The notes: generated by a model not told the origin, from the letters alone. DNA of 5,587 bases from CALARM01 sp964431735 (GCA_964431735.1 CAYSLJ010000269.1:1-5587), one strand, 5' to 3'; numbered from the stretch's first letter, positions 1 through 5,335 are shown. Program-made: numbers and translations.

Positions 1-2
1 CG

Positions 3-44
3 CGTGACGGGTGGTTCGTAATGCGTAATGCGTGATGCGTAGTT
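3..44. repeat. CGTRATG heptad array (array A), left window edge
   Basis: Six 7-bp units in register: CGTGACG, GGTGGTT, CGTAATG x2, CGTGATG, CGTAGTT. The two bases before it (CG) would complete a further CGTRACG unit, so the array probably extends out of the window. The unit order copies that at 3173-3221. Confidence 0.85.
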
Positions 45-56
45 TCATCCATTACC

Positions 57-75
57 GGGCGAACACAGTTCGTCC
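57..75. repeat. GGGCGAAC hairpin (REP-like, degenerate foot)
   Basis: An 8-bp stem, GGGCGAAC (57-64) against GTTCGTCC (68-75), with loop ACA. One pair is G-T on plus and A-C on minus. The minus-strand foot reads GCAG (76-79), one base off the GTAG of the 3229-3252 copy. It sits in the same place relative to arrays A and B. Confidence 0.6.
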
Positions 76-83
76 CTGCAACT

Positions 84-118
84 CACTTTTCACGACTCAC
101 GACTCACGACTCACGACT
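84..118. repeat. CACTTTT/CACGACT heptad array (array B)
   Basis: Five units in register: CACTTTT, then CACGACT x4, then CA. The stop codon (111-113) and last two sense codons of the zinc protein gene lie within it. Minus-strand units (AGTCGTG) give a TGA at each junction, in all three frames. Confidence 0.9.
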
Positions 119-545
119 CATTTTTCTTCACAGGAGCTTTTACCTTTTTCAGACCTATTTTAGCACAGAGATTCCCGAAGAAACCCGATTCTCTGGCAAG
201 CATTGTTTCAAGCTCTCCTTTATCAAGCCAGATACCATTACATTCGTTGCATATATCTATAAGAATATTCATAAAGGTTACTTCTTCAAGTTCCATACCG
301 CATTTCGGACATCTCATATAATGAAGTTCTTTTAATTTCTGTTTTTCTTCTTCCAGCCTTCTTGTAGTTTCTTCTTCTTGCTGTTTCTGAACCCTCATGG
401 CATGTTCTTTCATGAGTTTTTCTTCCTGTTCTACTATATATTTTTCTTCTTTACTCAACCTTCCGCTTTTTATTATTGCCGGTTTTACCTCAATGTCTGC
501 CTTAACACTTTTATGACTCTTCAATTTAATCCCATCTCCTCTCAT
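111..545 (-). CDS. zf-TFIIB-type zinc protein with N-terminal coiled coil
   Basis: This is a 144-residue soluble protein of unknown function. Residues about 31-76 are very rich in E, K, Q and R without prolines and look like a coiled coil. Residues 79-111 form a zf-TFIIB-like zinc module: C79-x2-C82 and C99-x2-C102, followed at once by G-I-W-L-D-K-G-E-L (104-112), the hallmark of this small family. The tail (121-144) is basic. Family members are usually short and have no assigned reaction; a zinc-dependent structural or adaptor role is an inference. The start is uncertain. The ATG at 545 has no Shine-Dalgarno site before it, whereas AGAGGAG at 536-542 lies inside the reading frame and points to a TTG start at 524, giving 137 residues. 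The last two residues (E, S) and the TGA stop are encoded by a CACGACT heptad array. The gene lies 79 bp after the kinase gene, same strand, probably co-transcribed. Confidence 0.8.
   Translation of the reverse strand: MRGDGIKLKSHKSVKADIEVKPAIIKSGRLSKEEKYIVEQEEKLMKEHAMRVQKQQEEETTRRLEEEKQKLKELHYMRCPKCGMELEEVTFMNILIDICNECNGIWLDKGELETMLARESGFFGNLCAKIGLKKVKAPVKKNES
536..542 (-). promoter_or_regulatory. Shine-Dalgarno site inside the annotated frame of the zinc protein
   Basis: The minus strand reads AGAGGAG here, the only good ribosome binding site near this gene. It lies downstream of the ATG at 545 and 11 nt upstream of an in-frame TTG at 522-524. This favours the TTG as the real start, although the spacing is rather long. 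Confidence 0.5.
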
Positions 546-582
546 TAATTAAATCGGGTTTTGAGTTTCAGGTTTTCTTACC

Positions 583-596
583 CCGACACCCGGCAC
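583..596. repeat. Short GC-rich heptad pair in the kinase/zinc-protein gap
   Basis: Two adjacent 7-bp units, CCGACAC and CCGGCAC, are followed by CC. They share the 7-bp period of the larger arrays but not their sequence. The gap 546-624 is otherwise AT-rich; I see no convincing promoter or terminator in it. Confidence 0.4.
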
Positions 597-624
597 CCTT
601 AAACTTTAAAATAACAACAATGTA

Positions 625-1776
625 TCATACGTAACTATTATAAATTACCGGTTCTCTGTCACGAGGAATTATATGAACATAATCGATAGATGTAGAAACA
701 TTTGGAGTAGAAGTGGGAACAGATTTTTGATAACGGGGATATACGATAAAACATATAAAACCTATAATAATAGCCAGTACAACCAGGAGGACAGAAATAG
801 TAAATATGAGACCTACTTTTTTCTTATCTTCTTCCGTTACCTTTTTACCAAGTCTTTCTCTTATAATCTGTTCCTTTTTCTTTTTTAAATCCTGTGGTGT
901 TTCTATCTGTGCCGGTCTAAACCCGGAAAAGCCGGGTTGTGTCTGCATAAGGGCATCTCTAAATTCTTTAACTGTCTGATACCGTTCTTCCGGTTCCAGT
1001 GCAAGAGATTTATTTATAACCTTTTCAAGGGCAGGAGAAACATCTTTATTGATAGAACGAAGAGGATGAAAAATAAAAAGTTCCTCACACTGTCCTTTAC
1101 CATTGGTAAGCACGGCATGCATGGTCGCTCCAAGTGTATAAATATCAGACCTGGCATCTGTTTTTCCTCCTCCATAATGTTCGGGAGAAGCTGTAACAAC
1201 AGAACCAAAATCACAGTCAGTACTTTTACCTTCTTTTAAAAATCTGGCAACACCAAAATCAATTATTTTTATATTACCTGTATTATTTTCCACCATTATA
1301 TTATCAGGCTTCAAATCACGATAAATAAGAGGAGGCTTAAGGTTATGAAGATAATCGAGTATATTGCAGATCTGAATAGCCCATCCTGTAACAGTGTTCT
1401 CAGTCAGGTAAATATCAGGAGAAGAAGGTAAAAGTTCCGTAAGGGTTTTTCCGTCTATATATTCCAGAACCAGATAATAATAACCTTCTTCTTCAAAAAA
1501 ATCATATATCTTTACAATACCATCATGATCGAGCCGTTCAAGGGTACTTTTTTCCTGATTCAGAGCAATTACAAGCTTTGGCTGGGTGCCATCTACTTCT
1601 TTTATAATATATTTTCCATCAGGAATTGTAGTAGTATAAATGACCCCCATGCCTCCTGTTGTAAGAAAAGAGACTTTATATTTTCTCTTTAATACTGTAT
1701 CTTTCGGAAGAATAGTAAGGGATTTATTATCACTTCCCGGACTTCCGGCAGGTAAAGGATCACGAAATAAAGACAT
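625..1776 (-). CDS. Membrane-anchored Hanks-type Ser/Thr protein kinase
   Basis: This is a 383-residue kinase predicted to phosphorylate Ser/Thr at the inner face of the membrane. Numbered from the ATG at 1776: a glycine loop T-T-G-G-M-G (39-44) whose first glycine is replaced by Thr; the ATP lysine K59 (I-I-K-E-V); a helix-C glutamate about E75; the catalytic loop Y-R-D-L-K-P-D-N with D154; D-F-G at 173-175; the S-P-E motif at 197-199; and the subdomain IX R-S-D-I-Y-T-L-G. A lysine-rich linker leads to one hydrophobic segment at about 322-346. Then comes a Ser/Thr/Pro-rich tail of about 37 residues, with no PASTA, TPR or other sensor domain. All catalytic residues are present. The frame can be opened to a GTG at 1833, but those 19 extra residues would be encoded by repeat DNA and fall before any homology, so I chose the ATG. 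No clear Shine-Dalgarno site precedes either start. The gene starts 77 bp after the PLP enzyme gene. Its substrate is unknown. Confidence 0.9.
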   Translation of the reverse strand: MSLFRDPLPAGSPGSDNKSLTILPKDTVLKRKYKVSFLTTGGMGVIYTTTIPDGKYIIKEVDGTQPKLVIALNQEKSTLERLDHDGIVKIYDFFEEEGYYYLVLEYIDGKTLTELLPSSPDIYLTENTVTGWAIQICNILDYLHNLKPPLIYRDLKPDNIMVENNTGNIKIIDFGVARFLKEGKSTDCDFGSVVTASPEHYGGGKTDARSDIYTLGATMHAVLTNGKGQCEELFIFHPLRSINKDVSPALEKVINKSLALEPEERYQTVKEFRDALMQTQPGFSGFRPAQIETPQDLKKKKEQIIRERLGKKVTEEDKKKVGLIFTISVLLVVLAIIIGFICFIVYPRYQKSVPTSTPNVSTSIDYVHIIPRDREPVIYNSYV

Positions 1777-1783
1777 ATTTTTT

Positions 1784-1811
1784 AGTGAAAAGTGAAAAGT
1801 GAAGGGTGAAG
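1784..1811. repeat. AGTGAAA heptad array (array B, reversed)
   Basis: Four 7-bp units in register: AGTGAAA twice, AGTGAAG, GGTGAAG. On the minus strand these read as TTTCACT-type units, so this is array B in the opposite orientation to the copy at 1831-1858. It occupies the leader of the kinase gene, ending 7 bp before its ATG. Confidence 0.85.
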
Positions 1812-1855
1812 GGAAATATACTATCCTGTTCACTACTCACTATTCACTTATCACT
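1784..1855. repeat. Long inverted repeat made from opposed heptad arrays
   Basis: Bases 1784-1802 pair with 1837-1855: 17 of 19 positions are complementary, with a 34-nt loop. In the minus-strand mRNA this stem would cover the stop of the PLP enzyme gene and end 7 nt before the kinase ATG. It lacks a U-run, so it is not a classical intrinsic terminator. It could act as an attenuator, a translation block or an mRNA processing site. Confidence 0.6.
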
Positions 1856-1858
1856 ACT
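1831..1858. repeat. CACTNNT heptad array (array B)
   Basis: Four 7-bp units in exact register: CACTACT, CACTATT, CACTTAT, CACTACT. The first five bases vary little and positions 5-6 vary most. The TAG stop of the PLP enzyme gene (1854-1856 on the minus strand) lies inside the last unit. Confidence 0.85.
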
Positions 1859-3095
1859 CCTTATTTACTTCTTTAAAAGCTTCAAGAGCAGGTTCTATAA
1901 GCAGAGGCTTTCCTGCTACTTTCATGGCAGAGTCTATATCTTTAAGACCGCTGCCTGTAATTACACATACAATTCTTTCATGAGAAGATACTTTACCTTC
2001 TCTGGCAAGTTTCCTCAATCCCGCAAACCCTGTAACACCTGCAGGTTCGCCGAATATACCTGTTTTTTGAGCCATATATTTTATAGTATCAAGGATTTCT
2101 TCATCTGAAACAGTCACAGCAGTACCATGTGATTCTTTTATTGCTCTCACAGCAGCGACACCATCTCTTGGGAGATCAACAGAAATACTGTCGGCAACAG
2201 TTGTTGCACTTACAGGGACTATATCTATTATGTCTGTATCTCTGCTCTTCTCGAAAGAAAGTGCAATAGAAGAACTCAATGTTGATTGAACTGCAATCAT
2301 CTGCGGAAGACGATCTATAAAACCAAGTTCATATAGGTCCTTTAAACCTTTCCACAGACCGCTTATAATATTGCCGTCACCTACGGAAACAAATATTTTA
2401 TCAGGCACTTTCCATTTTAACTGTTCACATATCTCCATAGTACAGGTCTTTTTACCTTCACGGGTAAAAGGATTATAGCCAGTATTTCTGTTATACCATC
2501 CATATTCTCCCGATACTTCCATACAGAGCTCAAAAGCCTGATCATAAGTTCCTCTGACCATTATTACTCTGGCACCAAAGAGAACAAGCTGTGCTATTTT
2601 CGCCTTTGGAGCTTTTTCAGGAACGAATATGACTGCCGGCATGGCAGCACTGGCACAGAGACATGCCATTGAAGAACCGGCATTACCGGTAGAAGCACCT
2701 GTAATAATATTTGCACCTTTTTCCCTTGCCGTCACAAGAGCTATTGCGCCTGCCCTGTCTTTAAGAGATGCACTTGGATTACGACTGTCATCTTTAAGAT
2801 AAAGCTCAGAAATTCCGAGTTCTGATGCAAGGCTGTCCATTTTATAAAGTGGTGTCCAGCCTATATGAAGAGGAGAAATATATTTCATATCGGAAAAAGG
2901 CAATAACGGGAAATAACGCCATATAGAATAATCATTACAGGAAGCAAGACTTTTTCTGTCAAAATCCTTTTTTATATAATTATAATCATATATAACCTCA
3001 AGATTACCGGAACATTTCTTGCACAGATATGTTACTTCCGAAACATTATATTCCTGAGAACAGGAAAAACATTTAAAACCTTTTATCTTTTCCAT
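1854..3095 (-). CDS. Threonine-synthase-like PLP-dependent enzyme (fold type II)
   Basis: This is a 413-residue cytoplasmic enzyme of the threonine synthase/diaminopropionate lyase superfamily. Numbered from the ATG at 3095: an N-terminal zinc ribbon C9-x2-C12 and C25-x2-C28; the PLP Schiff-base lysine K112 in N-P-S-A-S-L-K-D-R; the phosphate-binding loop S-T-G-N-A-G (135-140); G-D-G-N (239-242), where classical ThrC has G-N-A-G-N; G-E-P-A-G (349-353); and a C-terminal T-G-S-G-L-K-D (380-386), typical of this fold. Length matches ThrC. These motifs differ from standard homoserine-phosphate ThrC (G-S-F-K-D-R). Together with the carbamoyltransferase and carbamate kinase upstream, this suggests an amino-acid lyase or beta-replacement role rather than threonine synthesis; that part is inference. 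The frame opens at a TTG at 3113, but AAAGGA at 3105-3110 lies 9 nt before the ATG at 3095 and fixes that start. The stop codon lies in a heptad array. Confidence 0.9.
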   Translation of the reverse strand: MEKIKGFKCFSCSQEYNVSEVTYLCKKCSGNLEVIYDYNYIKKDFDRKSLASCNDYSIWRYFPLLPFSDMKYISPLHIGWTPLYKMDSLASELGISELYLKDDSRNPSASLKDRAGAIALVTAREKGANIITGASTGNAGSSMACLCASAAMPAVIFVPEKAPKAKIAQLVLFGARVIMVRGTYDQAFELCMEVSGEYGWYNRNTGYNPFTREGKKTCTMEICEQLKWKVPDKIFVSVGDGNIISGLWKGLKDLYELGFIDRLPQMIAVQSTLSSSIALSFEKSRDTDIIDIVPVSATTVADSISVDLPRDGVAAVRAIKESHGTAVTVSDEEILDTIKYMAQKTGIFGEPAGVTGFAGLRKLAREGKVSSHERIVCVITGSGLKDIDSAMKVAGKPLLIEPALEAFKEVNKE

Positions 3096-3104
3096 AATAC
3101 AATA

Positions 3105-3110
3105 TCCTTT
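3105..3110 (-). promoter_or_regulatory. Ribosome binding site of the PLP enzyme gene
   Basis: The minus strand reads AAAGGA, 9 nt upstream of the ATG at 3093-3095. It overlaps the codons that follow the more upstream TTG (3113), so it selects the ATG and shortens the protein by six residues. Confidence 0.7.
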
Positions 3111-3120
3111 CAATTAACAG

Positions 3121-3134
3121 CAGTGAGTAATGAG
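3121..3134. repeat. Degenerate heptad pair
   Basis: CAGTGAG followed by TAATGAG, two units with 7-bp spacing in the leader of the PLP enzyme gene. It looks like a decayed array B in reverse orientation. Weak on its own; listed because every other part of this gap also follows a 7-bp period. Confidence 0.35.
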
Positions 3135-3151
3135 CAGGTATTCAGGGGAAT

Positions 3152-3221
3152 CGTGACGCGTAACGCGTAACGCGTGACGGGTGTTTCGTGATGCGTGATG
3201 CGTTATGAGTGATGCGTATTT
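3152..3221. repeat. Ten-unit CGTRACG/CGTRATG heptad array (array A)
   Basis: Ten consecutive 7-bp units without a slip: CGTGACG, CGTAACG x2, CGTGACG, GGTGTTT, CGTGATG x2, CGTTATG, AGTGATG, CGTATTT. The CGTRACG unit is an odd palindrome (CGT-N-ACG), and unit junctions create ACGCGT. The order of unit types (CGTGACG, GGTGKTT, CGTRATG, CGTADTT) is the same as in the array at 3-44. On the plus strand every CGTGA or CGTAA contributes a stop. It lies between carbamate kinase and the PLP enzyme gene and is more GC-rich than the genes. Confidence 0.9.
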
Positions 3222-3228
3222 AATCCCA

Positions 3229-3252
3229 GGGCGTTTAATTAAACGCCCCTAC
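3229..3252 (-). repeat. REP-like hairpin with GTAG foot
   Basis: Bases 3229-3248 are a perfect 20-bp palindrome (GGGCGTTTAA and its complement). The minus strand reads GTAG immediately 5' of the palindrome (3249-3252 as CTAC on plus). A GTAG-type tetranucleotide at the foot of a GC-ended hairpin is the known layout of REP sequences served by RAYT (REP-associated tyrosine transposase) proteins. No RAYT gene is in this window. No U-run follows, so a terminator is unlikely. Confidence 0.6.
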
Positions 3253-3253
3253 C

Positions 3254-3295
3254 CACTTTTCACTTTTCACTACTCACTACTCACTACTCACTACT
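3254..3295. repeat. CACTTTT/CACTACT heptad array (array B)
   Basis: Six units in register: CACTTTT x2, CACTACT x4, then a partial CACT. The TGA stop of carbamate kinase (3295-3297 on minus) overlaps its end. The minus-strand unit AGTAGTG carries TAG and, at each junction, TGA. Since the period is 7, stops fall in all three frames within three units. Confidence 0.9.
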
Positions 3296-4236
3296 CACTT
3301 AGTTATATGAGTGCCTGTTTTTCCAAGAATAGCATCTTTTATCTTCTCAGGACATGTAATAATAGCTTTTTCTCCTCCTTTTTCAAGGAAAGAAACTACT
3401 GCTTTCATCTTGGGAAGCATACTGCCGGGCTTGAAATGCCCTTCTTGAATATATTTTTTAATATCTTCCAGTGTGGCATGATCTATGTCTTTTTGATCAG
3501 GTTTTCCGAAATTCAGACATGCCTTCTCTACAGCAGTGGATATCATAAATATATCAGCTTTAATATTACTTGCAAGTAATGCAGAAGCATGATCTTTATC
3601 TATTACTGCTGCCGTACCTTTCAGATTACCATTTTCATCTTTTATAACAGGAATACCTCCGCCACCGACACCTATTACTACAAATCCGGCTTTAATAAGG
3701 GTTTCAATGGCATCCTGTTCTATGATCTCTACAGGTATAGGTGAAGCAACTACTCTGCGCCATCCGCGGCCTGCATCTTCTACTATATCCCATCCTTCTT
3801 TTTCTTTTCTTTCCATGGCAACCTCTTTAGAATAAAAACTGCCTATAGGTTTGGAAGGATTTTTGAAAGACGGATCATCTTTATCTACTACTACCTGTGT
3901 GACTACTGTAGCGGATTTTTTATTTATGCCTCTTTTTTTAAATTCATTTGTAAGAGCCATCTGGAATTGATAGCCAATAGCACCCTGTGTATCTGCACCG
4001 CAGGAATCAAGGGGTACAGGATGAAGTGCATCTATGGCTTTATCGGAACGAAGGAGGATAAAACCTACCTGCGGACCGTTTCCATGAGTGATAACAACAT
4101 CATAACCAAGTTCTATCATATTTGCTATGTGACTGGATGTTTCACATACAGCATTATATTGATCCTCAACACTCTGATGTTTTGCATCTTTTATAAGAGA
4201 ATTTCCTCCGACTGCAACAACTGCAACTTTTCCCAT
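3295..4236 (-). CDS. arcC: Carbamate kinase
   Basis: This 313-residue cytoplasmic enzyme catalyses carbamoyl phosphate + ADP to carbamate + ATP; in catabolic settings it is the ATP-yielding step. It is full length for the family. Visible signatures are A-V-G-G-N-S-L at 8-14 (phosphate-binding, usually A-L-G-G-N-A-L), H-G-N-G-P-Q-V-G (51-58), N-P-S-K-P-I-G (126-132) in the lid region, G-R-G-W-R-R-V-V-A-S-P (156-166), the glycine loop G-G-G-G-I-P-V (191-197), V-I-D-K-D-H-A-S (211-218) with the nucleotide-site Asp/Lys, and G-S-M-L-P-K-M (271-277) near the C-terminus. It lies 87 bp after the carbamoyltransferase gene on the same strand, so the product of that enzyme run in reverse would be its substrate. 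AGGAG at 4249-4253 precedes the ATG by 12 nt. Its stop codon lies at the edge of a CACTACT heptad array. Confidence 0.96.
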   Translation of the reverse strand: MGKVAVVAVGGNSLIKDAKHQSVEDQYNAVCETSSHIANMIELGYDVVITHGNGPQVGFILLRSDKAIDALHPVPLDSCGADTQGAIGYQFQMALTNEFKKRGINKKSATVVTQVVVDKDDPSFKNPSKPIGSFYSKEVAMERKEKEGWDIVEDAGRGWRRVVASPIPVEIIEQDAIETLIKAGFVVIGVGGGGIPVIKDENGNLKGTAAVIDKDHASALLASNIKADIFMISTAVEKACLNFGKPDQKDIDHATLEDIKKYIQEGHFKPGSMLPKMKAVVSFLEKGGEKAIITCPEKIKDAILGKTGTHITK

Positions 4237-4248
4237 TCTAGAATAAAT

Positions 4249-4253
4249 CTCCT
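4249..4253 (-). promoter_or_regulatory. Ribosome binding site of arcC
   Basis: AGGAG on the minus strand, 12 nt before the ATG at 4234-4236. The spacing is longer than optimal, but no closer in-frame start exists and the protein begins at the expected N-terminal beta strand. Confidence 0.6.
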
Positions 4254-4259
4254 TTCGTG

Positions 4260-4283
4260 TTCAGCAGTTCAGCAGTTCAGCAG
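4260..4283. repeat. TTCAGCAG octamer tandem repeat
   Basis: Three exact 8-bp units (4260-4267, 4268-4275, 4276-4283). This is the only tandem repeat in the window that does not have a 7-bp period. It forms the left arm of the hairpin described for 4263-4320. Confidence 0.85.
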
Positions 4284-4320
4284 TTCGCTTTTTAACTTCT
4301 CTGCTGACATGCTGACTGCT
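4263..4320. repeat. Intercistronic hairpin between carbamoyltransferase and arcC
   Basis: Bases 4263-4283 pair with 4301-4320: 18 pairs with one single-base bulge and a two-base mismatch, and a loop of 17 nt. In mRNA the stem begins three nt after the carbamoyltransferase stop and ends upstream of the arcC ribosome site. There is no U-run after it, so read-through with processing or 3'-end protection is more likely than termination; that role is inferred. Confidence 0.65.
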
Positions 4321-4323
4321 AAA

Positions 4324-5328
4324 TTACATAGTTAATGCCATTATGGCTTTCTGTACATGTAATCTATTTTCAGCTACATCATAAATAATCGATCTGTTTC
4401 CGCTGGCAACTTCATCTGTCACTTCATGGCCTCTGTCAATCGGCATTGGGTGAGTAAAGAGAGCGTTATTACTGCGTTTCATCTTCTCTGCATCACATAT
4501 CCATTCAGGATATTTAAGAGCCAGTTCTATTTCTTTCGGTTTTAAAAATTCACCGTTCTGATAGGCATTAGGACTCATCCAGTGACGGGAATAAACTATA
4601 TCTGCTCCGTCATAACATTCATAAGGATCATTACATATTTCAAACTTTGCTCCTGCTTCTTCGCAGTTTTTCTTTGTTGCCTCTACAACAGCAGGGTCAA
4701 GGTCAAAACCCTTCGGATAGGCAAGAGTAACGTCCATACCCATACGGGAAGAAATAAGAATACTTTCCTGGACGGAACACCATGATCTTGCAAGGGCACC
4801 ATGTCCCCATACCTGGAGAAGTTTTTTGCCTTTGAGATTTTTACCTATATGTTTTCTCATACCCATAACATCGGCAAGTCCCTGGCAGGGATGGAATTTA
4901 TCGTGAGCCATACTTACAATAGGAATTTCTGCCCATTTTGCATATTCCTCAAGTAATTCATGTCCCTGACCGTAAAATGACACTTTATCTTCCAGAATTC
5001 TGATACCAATACCACAGGCATATCTGCTCATAACTTTTGCTGCATCTTCTACAGTTTCCCCTGCAGATTTGGCTGTTTTAAGTCTCATGTCTCCGGGAAC
5101 TAGATACTGTGCATGGCCGCCCAGTTCTGTAGCGGCACATTCAAAGGACTGTCTGGTTCTTACAGACGGGTTATAGAAAAACATAAAAAATGTCCTGTTT
5201 TTAAGGACTTCACTGTATTTACCGGTGAAACGTTCTTTCTGCATATCCTCGGCAAGTTCCAGAATTTGTATCAATTCTTCCCCTGACCAGTCCTGTGTAC
5301 AGAGTAAATCTTTACCTTTTAAACTCAT
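4324..5328 (-). CDS. AOTC/SOTC/YgeW-like (knotted-type) carbamoyltransferase
   Basis: This is a 334-residue cytoplasmic transcarbamylase. The carbamoyl phosphate motif is P-S-V-R-T-R (54-59; usually S-T-R-T-R). The second motif is H-P-C-Q (146-149) in D-K-F-H-P-C-Q, as in N-acetylornithine carbamoyltransferases (AOTC). Further AOTC/YgeW-like marks are R-M-G-M-D-V-T-L (195-202) followed by P-x-G-F-D-L-D-P, and the C-terminal A-E-N-R-L-H-V-Q-K-A-I-M (319-330). Classical OTC has none of these in this form, and its S-M-G loop is missing. In place of the OTC/AOTC H-C-L-P there is H-P-M-P (293-296) followed by I-D-R-G-H-E-V-T-D-E-V, so the amino substrate is probably not ornithine. First gene of the presumed operon, 87 bp before arcC, which suggests phosphorolysis of a ureido compound. 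AGGAGGT lies 7 nt before the ATG. The acceptor cannot be read from sequence. Confidence 0.88.
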   Translation of the reverse strand: MSLKGKDLLCTQDWSGEELIQILELAEDMQKERFTGKYSEVLKNRTFFMFFYNPSVRTRQSFECAATELGGHAQYLVPGDMRLKTAKSAGETVEDAAKVMSRYACGIGIRILEDKVSFYGQGHELLEEYAKWAEIPIVSMAHDKFHPCQGLADVMGMRKHIGKNLKGKKLLQVWGHGALARSWCSVQESILISSRMGMDVTLAYPKGFDLDPAVVEATKKNCEEAGAKFEICNDPYECYDGADIVYSRHWMSPNAYQNGEFLKPKEIELALKYPEWICDAEKMKRSNNALFTHPMPIDRGHEVTDEVASGNRSIIYDVAENRLHVQKAIMALTM

Positions 5329-5335
5329 AAAATTT

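Noticed and set aside
57..75. Intrinsic terminator of the zinc protein gene
   Set aside because: The stem has an A-C mismatch in the minus-strand RNA and no U-run follows.
3..118. Repeats considered as a CRISPR array
   Set aside because: Units are 7 bp and contiguous with no unique spacers; no cas genes nearby.
546..624. Separate promoter for the zinc protein gene
   Set aside because: AT-rich with TATGAT-like and TTGTTG-like hexamers, but they are not at workable spacing.
673..1239. Plus-strand open frames opposite the kinase gene
   Set aside because: Low-complexity F/Y/K-rich translations, no ribosome sites, fully antisense to a clearly conserved kinase.
3229..3252. Intrinsic terminator after carbamate kinase
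   Set aside because: Strong stem but no T-run on the 3' side on the minus strand, and the REP-like foot explains it better.
3205..3579. Plus-strand open frame of about 124 codons
   Set aside because: Array B has no stops on the plus strand, so it opens a frame antisense to carbamate kinase. The protein start is repeat-encoded and the rest is a shadow of arcC.
4324..5328. Classical ornithine carbamoyltransferase (argF/arcB)
   Set aside because: No H-C-L-P and no S-M-G loop; the conserved blocks match AOTC/YgeW-type enzymes instead.
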